This document shows, piece by piece, positions 7,664 to 14,351 of a stretch of 14,351 bases of DNA. The stretch spans positions 1-14,351 of the forward strand of contig CAJNDS010001551.1 of the NCBI GenBank assembly GCA_905221605.1. Reading direction: 5' to 3'. The notes under the pieces were generated by a model. That model had not been told where the DNA came from and did no database searches. It saw nothing but the letters and a program-made list of their open reading frames with translations. Every line of letters starts with the position of its first letter. The stretch's first letter is position 1. Source of the stretch: Symbiodinium natans (Eukaryota > Sar > Dinophyceae > Suessiales > Symbiodiniaceae). The translations under genes were made by a program, and so were the position numbers.

Positions 7664-8288
7664 GATTTGGCCAAATTTTGCCGGACAGTCTGCGGGCAAA
7701 ATTTGGCCAAATCGAGCTGCTCGTCGTACGCGATGAGAAATGCGCGGCTCGATTTGGCCAAATTTTGCCGGGCAGCCTCCGGGCAAAATTTGGCCAAATC
7801 GGGCTGCTCTTCGTAGGCGATGAGAAATGCGCGGCTCGATTTGGCCAAATTTTGCCGGGCAACTTTCGGGCAAAATTTGGCCAAATCAGGCTCTTCGTAC
7901 GCGATGAGAAAAGCGCGGCTCGATTTGGCCAAATTTTGCCGGGCAGCTTTCGGGCAAAATTTGGCCAAATCGGGCTGCGCTTCGTAGGCGATGAGAAATG
8001 CGCGGCTCGATTTGGCCAAATTTTGCCGAGCAGCTTTCGGGCAAAATTTGGCCAAATCGGGCTGCTCTTCGTAGGCGATGAGAAAGGCGCGGCTCGATTT
8101 GGCCAAATTTTGCCGAGCAGCTTTCGGGCAAAATTTGGTCAAATCGGGCTGCTCTTCGTAGGCGATGAGAAATGCGTGGCTCGATTTGGCCAAATTTTGC
8201 CAAGCAGCCTCCGGGCAAAATTTGGCCAAATCGGGCAGCTCTTCGTATGCGATGAGAAATGCGCGGCTCGATTTGGCCAAATTTTGCC
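7664..8288. repeat. 87-bp hairpin satellite, unit 2 (seven periods plus terminal arm)
   Basis: Anchors lie at 7665, 7752, 7839, 7923, 8010, 8097, 8184 and 8271. All spacings are 87 except 84 between 7839 and 7923, where three bases are missing from the spacer (TCAGGCTCTTCG). Spacer variants seen here, such as CTCGTCGTACGCG and GCGCTTCG, are absent from unit 1. The array has gained one period and drifted since the large duplication. Open frames of up to 244 codons cross it on both strands and are not called as genes. Confidence 0.93.
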
Positions 8289-8500
8289 CGGAGCTTCCCC
8301 CCCTCCCAAGAATTAAATAGTGATTAATTTAAGTACGACGGGGAGGTTTCGGATTGAAATTATTTACATTATTTAATTCTTAGGGGGCGGGGAGGGTGGT
8401 TCCCCCCCCTTTTCGGATTTCAACTATTTAAACTATATAATGTATTTACATTATTTGAATTGTTTAAATTGTTTAAATTACATGATGTAAATCATTTAAT
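8289..8500. other. AT-rich linker with C-run and G-run clusters, unit 2
   Basis: Counterpart of 2984-3194. It keeps AAGAATTAAA and TAATTCTTAGGGGG, but between them reads ATTATTTACATTATTTAATT where unit 1 has ATTATTTAAATTTTTAATT. The outer C/G arms are preserved. No gene seen. Confidence 0.6.
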
Positions 8501-8568
8501 CAAAGCTTTATATATCTCCCTTGTCTCTCCCTAATTAGAAATACCAATCTTGCTATTCACAGATAGGT
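8501..8568 (+). repeat. 68-bp dispersed module, copy 6 (outside family R)
   Basis: Counterpart of 3195-3262 in unit 2, with the same AGAAATACC variant, so the transposed copy predates the large duplication. Confidence 0.8.
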
Positions 8569-8605
8569 GCACTTCTCATGCTTTTTTGTGTTAGCACGGC
8601 TCTAC

Positions 8606-8906
8606 TGACACATATTCCGCGAAAAATGTGTCATGCTTTTTGTCTTAGCAGAACTCTCGTGACACATATTCCGCGGAAAATGTGTCATGCTTTTTTTTGT
8701 TAGCACGCCTCTACTGACACATATTCCGCGGAAAATGTGTCATGCTTTTTGTGTTAGCACAGCTCTACTGACACATATTCCGCGGGAAAAGTGTCATGTT
8801 TATGTTGCTAAGAGAACTCTGGTGACACATATTCCGCGAAAAATGTGTCATGCTTTTTTTTTGGTAGCACGGCTCTACTGACACATATTCAGCGGAAAAA
8901 TTGTCA
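8606..8906. repeat. 54-56-bp satellite with 28-bp near-palindrome, unit 2
   Basis: Counterpart of 3300-3600, with copies at 8606, 8660, 8715, 8769, 8823 and 8879. Copy number and spacings are unchanged from unit 1, unlike the 87-bp array. Differences are single bases in the T runs. Confidence 0.9.
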
Positions 8907-9195
8907 TGTTTTTGGTGAAATTTACGAACACTTACCCCCCGATAAGCAAGACTTGGAATCACTCCGTTACAAGCAATCAATATTGGCACGCGGCCATTTT
9001 TTTCTTCTCAACTATCTCAAAGGGCGCAGTGTCTAGATCGCAAGCATAATTTCATTGTGTCTTGACGCATCATAGTGTACCAAAGGCTCTGCATCATAAG
9101 CATTGTTTTCTTTGCGCTTTAGTACAGTTTTTTGTACTAAGGTCTTTAAGCTGTAAGCACTTTTAACGGGAAAGGGCGAGGAGGATAGCTTATGA
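8907..9195. other. Low-repeat stretch without a recognisable gene, unit 2
   Basis: Counterpart of 3601-3889. Differences seen are in a T run (a C interrupts it near 9004) and one substitution (ACCAAAGGCTC for ACCAAAGTCTC). Confidence 0.5.
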
Positions 9196-9436
9196 TAACT
9201 ATGACAATTTATCATAATTATGATACCTTATCATAAGTATGATAACTTATGATAACTTATCATAATTATAATAACTTATCATAATTATGAAAAGTTGCTT
9301 ATCATATTTATCATACTCTGAGATAAAGAACTTGAAGTTATCATAATTATGATAATTTAGATCGGGAAGCTAAAGTTATCATAATTATGATAACTTATGA
9401 TGGGGAAGTTGAAGTCATCATAATTATGATAACTTC
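9196..9436. repeat. ATCATAATTATGAT palindrome cluster, unit 2
   Basis: Counterpart of 3890-4130, with all palindromes retained, including the 24-bp perfect one at 9373-9396. Confidence 0.85.
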
Positions 9437-9640
9437 AGGTTGGTAGTTTGGAGTGGAGGGGCAGGAGGGGTTAGGTGCGAGTGGTGTGGGTGTAGTAAAT
9501 TGTTGCAAGGGGGCTTGTTGGGGGTGATGGGGTCGGGGAGCAGGTTGCAGGTGCGACGCGGTGCGTGGGGTGGCGCTCTGCGAAGTGAGGTGGAAAATTG
9601 GGGAGGGGTAGGGGAGGGGAGAGGAGGGGTTAAAGCACAA
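9437..9640 (+). other. G-rich stretch with quadruplex motif, unit 2
   Basis: Counterpart of 4131-4334. The four-run G motif lies at 9600-9619 and is unchanged. Confidence 0.75.
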
Positions 9641-9996
9641 GCCCTCCAGCCCCTCCCCTCCAGCCCCTCCCCTCCAGCCCCTCCCCTCCAGCCCCTCCAA
9701 CCCCTCCAGCCCCTGCAGAGCCCTCCAGCCAGCCCCTCCAGCCCGCCCCTCCAGCCAGCCCCTCCAGGCGCCCCTTCAGCCTCCAGGTTCCTCCAGCCGC
9801 TCCAGTTCTTCCAGTTCCTCCAGCCCCTCTAGCCTCTCCAACCCCTCCAGCCCTTGCAGCAGCCCCTCCAGCCAGCCAGCCCCTCCAGCCCCCTCCAGCC
9901 CCCTCCAGCCCCCTCCAGCCCCTCCAGCTCCAGCCCATCCCTTCAGCCTCCAGGTTCCTCCAGTTCCTCCAGCCCCTCCAGCCTCTCCAGCCCTAC
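9641..9996. repeat. C-rich CCTCCAG satellite, unit 2
   Basis: Counterpart of 4335-4671 with 19 more bases: one extra 10-bp CCCCCTCCAG-type unit near 9910 and one extra 9-bp CCTCTCCAG-type unit near 9980. One substitution reads CCAGCCGCTCC for CCAGCCACTCC. Confidence 0.9.
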
Positions 9997-10032
9997 CTAA
10001 ATAATTTAGTTTATGGCTTGGCTGAGTTTCCC

Positions 10033-10202
10033 CACAATTAAATTAATTTAAACGATTTAAACGATTTAATTGGGTCCAATTAAATCGTTTAAATCCGACG
10101 CCTCAATTAAATAATTTAATTAGACCGTAGGATTTAAACGATTTAATTGGACCCAGTTAAATCGTTTAAATCGTTTAAATCGTATAAATTAATTTAATTG
10201 TG
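10033..10202. repeat. 170-bp long hairpin, unit 2
   Basis: Counterpart of 4708-4877. One substitution in the right arm (GGACCCAGTTAAATCG for GGACCCAATTAAATCG) creates a mismatch or wobble; the arms otherwise still pair. Confidence 0.9.
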
Positions 10203-10231
10203 GTGGGAGGTGAGTACAGACAAGCACAGAG

Positions 10232-10306
10232 CCAATCAAATTATTTAAATCCGACGCCTCAATTAAATAATTTAATTAGACCGTAGGATTTAAATGATTT
10301 AATTGG
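10232..10306. repeat. Shorter hairpin with the same loop, unit 2
   Basis: Counterpart of 4907-4981. The 33-nt loop is again identical, so this loop sequence appears four times without change in the window. Confidence 0.85.
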
Positions 10307-10396
10307 TTTGGGTTTGCGATTTAACTCTTTGGCATAAAAGCTGAACCGAAAATCTTAGGGACCAGGGCTTGCGATTTGACTCCTTGCTCACCCCAT

Positions 10397-11035
10397 AATC
10401 ATAATGATATAAGACGGAAACATATAATAAAGATGACAAAAAGATGATAAACGACTACAAAAAGATGACAGAAAGATGATAAAAGATGATAAAAGATGAC
10501 AAAAATATGATAAAAGATGATAAAAGATGATAACGGTAGAAGATGATTAAGATAAAATGCTTTCAAAAACAAAGTCCAAACGATGACCCGATTAAAAGAT
10601 GATAAAAGATGATAAAAAGATGACAAAAAAGATGATAAAAGATTATAACAAAAAGATAACAAAAGGTGATAACGATAGAATATGATTAGGATAAAGGATG
10701 CTTTCCAAACAAGATCCAAACGAGGACCCGATTAAAAGATGATAAAAGATGATAAAAATATGACAAAATGATAAAAGATTACAACAAAAAGATAACAAAA
10801 ATGTGATAACGATAGAATATGATTAGGATAAAGGATGCTTTCCAAATAAGATCCAAACGATGACCCGATTAAAAGATGATAACAGATGATGAAAATATGA
10901 CAAAAATGATAAAAGATTACAACAAAAAGGTAACAAAAAGGTGATAACGATAGAATATGATTATGACAAAGGATGCTTTCCAAATAAGATCCAAACGATG
11001 ACCCGATTAGAAGATGATTAAAGGTGACAAAAAGA
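10397..11035. repeat. ~138-bp GATGATAAAA satellite, unit 2
   Basis: Counterpart of 5072-5710, with anchors at 10576, 10716, 10853 and 10991 and identical spacings. Scattered substitutions are more frequent here than in the neighbouring hairpins (e.g. CGAGGACCCG at 10720-10729, GATAACAGATG near 10876). Confidence 0.9.
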
Positions 11036-11227
11036 ATAAATTAATTGAATTAATTGTACAGAATTGAATTAAATTATTTAAATCCCCCGGCCTCTTTAAA
11101 TAATTTAAATAATTTAAACAAGTTACATGGTCGGAAATTCGGCCTCAGGCGACTCCGGCCCAGAGCCTGGACTTGGGAGCATTCAAACAATTTAAATAAT
11201 TTAAATACGCGCAATAAAATTGCCTCC
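11036..11227. repeat. AT-array unit with GC core spanning the end of unit 2
   Basis: Same start as 5711-5842, with the GC core at 11129. Here the core continues past the duplication boundary into CCTGGACTTGGGAGCATT and an AATTTAAAT run, as in the downstream array. The run then breaks off at TACGCGCAATAAAATTGCC, where relatives of the 87-bp hairpin begin. Confidence 0.8.
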
Positions 11228-11545
11228 GGGCAAAATTTGGCCAAATCGAGCCGCGCATTCCTTATCGCGTACAAAGAGCAGCCCGACTTGGCTAAATTTT
11301 GCCCGGAGGCTGCCGGGAAAAATTTGGCCAAATCGAGCCGCGAGAGTTTATATAGTTTCGGGCCTTCAGAAAGGCGCGGCTCGATTTGGCCAAATTTTGC
11401 CCGGAGGCTGCCGGGCAAAATTTGGCCAAATCGAGCCGCGAGAGTTTATATAGTTTCGGGCCTTCAGAAAGGCGCCGCTCGATTTGGCCAAATTTTGCCG
11501 GGCAGTCTGCGGGCAAAATTTGGCCAAATCGAGCCGCGAGTCTGC
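11228..11545. repeat. Inverted, rearranged cluster of the 87-bp hairpin family
   Basis: The arms GGCAAAATTTGGCCAAATC and GATTTGGCCAAATTTTGCC recur here with two kinds of spacer. The first, 37 nt (GAGCCGCGCATTCC... to GAGCAGCCC), is the reverse complement of the 87-bp array spacer with about five differences. The second is 48 nt, begins GAGCCGCGAGAG and ends GGCGCGGCTC, occurs twice with a 98-bp period, and extends the stem. The arms at 11319-11342 and 11375-11398 pair perfectly over 24 bp. Frames of 64-196 codons across it are repeat artefacts. Confidence 0.88.
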
Positions 11546-11550
11546 GGGCT

Positions 11551-14285
11551 CAGAGCTTGGATTTGGAAGCATTTAAATAATTTAAATAATTCAAATAATT
11601 TAAATAATTTAAATAATTTAAATAATTTACTTGGGCCGAATTAAATTATTTAAATTATTAAAATCCCCCGGCCTCTTTAAATAATTTAAATAATTTAAAT
11701 AATTTAAATAATTTAATTGGGCCGAATTAAATTATTTAAATTATTTAAATCCCCCGGCCTCTTTAAATAATTTAAATAAATTAAATAATTTAAATAATTT
11801 AATTGGCCTGAATTAAATTATTTAAATTATTTAAATTATGTAAATTATTTAAATAATTTAAATGGTCGGAAATTCGGCCTCAGGCGACTCCGGCCCGGAG
11901 CCTGGATTTGGGAGCATTTAAATAATTTAAATAATTTAAATAATTTAAATAATTTAATTGGGCCGAATTAAATTATTTAAATTATTTAAATCCCCCGGCC
12001 TATTTAAATAATTTAAATAATTGAAATAATTTAATTGGCCTGAATTAAATTATTTAAATTATTTAAATTATTTAAATTATTTAAATAATTTAAATGGTCG
12101 GGAATTCGGCCTCAGGCGACTCCGGCCCGGAGCCTGGATTTGGGAGCATTTAAATAATTTAAATAATTTAAATAATTTAAATAATTTAAATAATTTAAAT
12201 AATTTAAATAATTTAATTGGGCCGAATTAAATTATTTAAATTATTTAAATCCCCCGGCCTCTTTAAATAATTTAAATAAATTAAATAATTTAAATAAATT
12301 AATTGGCCTGAATTAAATTATTTAAATTATTTAAATTATTTAAATTATTTAAATTATTTAAATTATTTAAATTATTTAAATGGTCGGAAATTCGGCCTCA
12401 GGCGACTCCGGCCCGGAGCCTGGATTTGGGAGCATTTAAATAATTTAAATAATTTAAATAATTTAAATAATTTAAATAATTTAAATAATTTAAATAATTT
12501 AATTGGGCCGAATTAAATTATTTAAATTATTTAAATCCCCCGGCCTCTTCAAAAAAATTAAATAAATGAAATAATTTAAATAATTTAATTGGCCTGAATT
12601 AAATTATTTAAATTATTTAAATTATTTAAATTATTTAAATTATTTAAATTATTTAAATAATTTAAATGGTCGGAAATTCGGCCTCAGGCGACTCCGGCCC
12701 GGAGCCTGGATTTGGGAGCATTTAAATAATTTAAATAATTCAAATAATTTAAATAATTTAAATAATTTAATTGGGCCGAATTAAATTATTTAAATTATTT
12801 AAATCCCCCGGCCTATTTAAATAATTTAAACAATTTAAATAATTGAAATAATTTAATTGGCCTGAATTAAATTATTTAAATTATTTAAATTATTTAAATT
12901 ATTTAAATTATTTAAATAATTTAAATGGTCGGAAATTCGGCCTCAGGCGACTCCGGCCCGGAGCCTGGATTTGGGAGCATTTAAATAATTTAAATATTTT
13001 AAATAATTTAAATAATTTAAATAATTTAAATAATTTAAATAATTTAATTGGGCCGAATTAAATTATTTAAATTATTTAAATCCCCCGGCCTCTTTAAATA
13101 ATTTAAATAAATTAAATAATTTAAATAATTTAATTGGCCTGAATTAAATTATTTTAATTATTTAAATTATTTAAATTATTTAAAGAATTTAAATGGTCGG
13201 AAATTCGGCCTCAGGCGACTCCGGCCCGGAGCCTGGATTTGGGAGCATTTAAATAATTTAAATAATTTAAATAATTTAAATAATTTAAATAATTTAAATA
13301 ATTTAAATAATTTAAATAATTTAAATAATTTAAATAATTTAATTGGGCCGAATTAAATTATTTAAATTATTTAAATCCCCCGGCCTATTTAAATAATTAA
13401 ATTATTTAAATAATTTAAATAATTTAATTGGCCTGAATTAAATTATTTAAATTATTTAAATTATTTAAATTATTTAAATTATTTAAATAATTTAAATGGT
13501 CGGAAATTCGGCCTCAGGCGACTCCGGCCCGGAGCCTGGATTTGGGAGCATTTAAATAATTTAAATAATTTAAATAATTTAAATAATTTACATAATTTAA
13601 TTGGGCCGAATTAAATTATTTAAATTATGTAAATCCCCCGGCCTATTTAAATAATTTAAATAATTTAAATAATTTAAATAATTTAATTGGCCTGAATTAA
13701 ATTTAAATTATTTAAATCCCCCTGCCTCCTTAAATAATTGAAATAATTTAAATAATTTAATTGGCCGGAATTAAATTATTTAAATTATTTGAATTATTTA
13801 AATTATTTAAATTATTTAAATAATTTAAATGGTCGGAAATTCGGCCTCAGGCGACTCCGGCCCGCAGCCTGGATTTGGGAGCATTAAAATAATTTTAATA
13901 ATTTAAATAATTTAAATAATTTAAATAATTTAATTGGGCCGAATTAAACTATTTAAATTATTTAAATCCTCCGGCCTCTTTAAACAATTTAAATAATTTA
14001 AATAATTTAAATAATTTAATTGCGCGGAATTAAATTATTTAAATTATTTAAATCCCCCGGCCTCCTTAATCAATTTAAACAATTTAAATAATTTAATTCG
14101 CCTGAATTCAATTATTTAAATTATTTAAATCCCCGGGCCTCTTTCAACTATTTAAATAATTTAAATAATTTAATTGGTCTCAATTAAATCATTCAAATTA
14201 TTTAAATCACCCGACTTATTTAAATAATTAAATGGGTTGTAGTTTTTATTTAAATTTTTTAAATAATTTAAATTATTTAAATAAT
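11551..14285. repeat. AT-rich palindromic array with GC cores
   Basis: Composed of TTTAAATAA-type 9-bp words, all containing the palindrome ATTTAAAT. Larger units of 232-333 bp are marked by a ~55-bp GC core (GGTCGGAAATTCGGCCTC, GGCGACTCCGGCCCGGAGCC, TGGATTTGGGAGCATT) starting at 11864, 12096, 12382, 12668, 12927, 13195, 13498 and 13831. Between cores, AATTGGGCCGAATT, CCCCCGGCC and ATTGGCCTGAATT punctuate runs of the 9-bp word. Each GGGCC or GGCCTG punctuation is flanked by inverse AT arms, so the array is a chain of potential hairpins. Unit length varies mainly by the number of 9-bp words. Confidence 0.93.
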
Positions 14286-14351
14286 TATCAGTTAAATAGA
14301 AAAGAAGAGAGGTTAAATAGACCCGAAAGGTTGCTCTTTCATATATATATA
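14286..14351. other. Sequence beyond the AT array
   Basis: The array stops and GTTAAATAG appears twice around a GAAAAGAAGAGAG purine tract, followed by ACCCGAAAGGTTGC and an AT dinucleotide run that is cut by the window edge. Nothing identifiable. Confidence 0.4.

Larger units (their letters stand above)
5843..11167 (+). repeat. Large tandem duplication, unit 2 (5325 bp)
   Basis: Second head-to-tail copy of the 627-5842 module. It has one more copy of the 87-bp satellite (about +84 bp net because one copy carries a 3-bp deletion). It also has 19 extra bases in the C-rich CCTCCAG region, made of a 10-bp and a 9-bp insertion. It ends at CAGAGCC (11161-11167). There, unlike unit 1, the sequence continues into TGGACTTGGGAGCATT, the natural continuation of the GC core seen in the terminal array. 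This suggests unit 2 keeps the original right boundary and unit 1 the original left boundary. Confidence 0.95.

Noticed and set aside
7576-8316. Open frames of 234 and 244 codons in unit 2, the longest in the window
   Set aside because: Same repeat effect as in unit 1. The two longest overlap on opposite strands, which argues against both being genes.
11161-11577. Transposon with target-site duplication around the hairpin cluster
   Set aside because: The flanking repeats are about 27 bp and diverged, and they are ordinary parts of the AT array. No transposase frame or terminal inverted repeat specific to an element is present.
1-14351. tRNA or rRNA genes
   Set aside because: I looked for conserved T-arm words such as GGTTCGAATCC and for rRNA core words and found none by eye. 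A covariance-model search would be needed to be certain.
14286-14351. Telomere or terminal repeat at the window end
   Set aside because: There is no short G-rich telomeric tandem repeat, only an AT dinucleotide run cut by the window edge.

Overview
This window contains no gene I can defend. It is 14.35 kb of layered repetitive DNA. Every long open frame (up to 244 codons) lies inside a short tandem repeat and disappears outside it. I found no rRNA, tRNA or recognisable protein domain. Very long runs of palindromic AT repeats, GC-rich cores embedded in AT-rich DNA and many unrelated satellite families suggest a repeat-inflated eukaryotic genome. An algal or protist organelle is my leading guess. 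A nuclear satellite region or the intergenic DNA of a giant virus are alternatives. The sequence alone does not settle this.

Layout. Positions 1-626 are an older, diverged stretch of a purine/pyrimidine-alternating repeat family (family R). A large module then occurs twice, head to tail: unit 1 at 627-5842 (5216 bp) and unit 2 at 5843-11167 (5325 bp). The units are nearly identical and differ by scattered substitutions, one clustered patch of mismatches, and copy-number changes in internal satellites. In order, each unit holds: family R; a short single-copy spacer with a G-rich run; an 87-bp hairpin satellite; an AT-rich linker with C/G clusters; a copy of a 68-bp module from family R; a 54-56-bp palindromic satellite; a ~290-bp stretch without recognised repeats; a cluster of TTATCATAATTATGATAA palindromes; a G-rich stretch with a strong quadruplex motif; a C-rich CCTCCAG satellite; two long hairpins with an identical 33-nt loop; a ~138-bp GATGATAAAA satellite; and a terminal copy of the GC core that marks the final array.

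From 11168 to about 14285 the window becomes an extremely AT-rich array of TTTAAATAA-type palindromes. It is punctuated eight times by a ~55-bp GC-rich core. A ~320-bp cluster of relatives of the 87-bp hairpin sits near its left end, in the opposite orientation. The array loses its GC cores and becomes degenerate toward 14.2 kb, and the last ~65 bp are different sequence.

Common theme: nearly every family is built on a perfect or near-perfect inverted repeat, and cores or arms are reused in different contexts. I see a palindrome-driven repeat island rather than an operon or protein-coding system.
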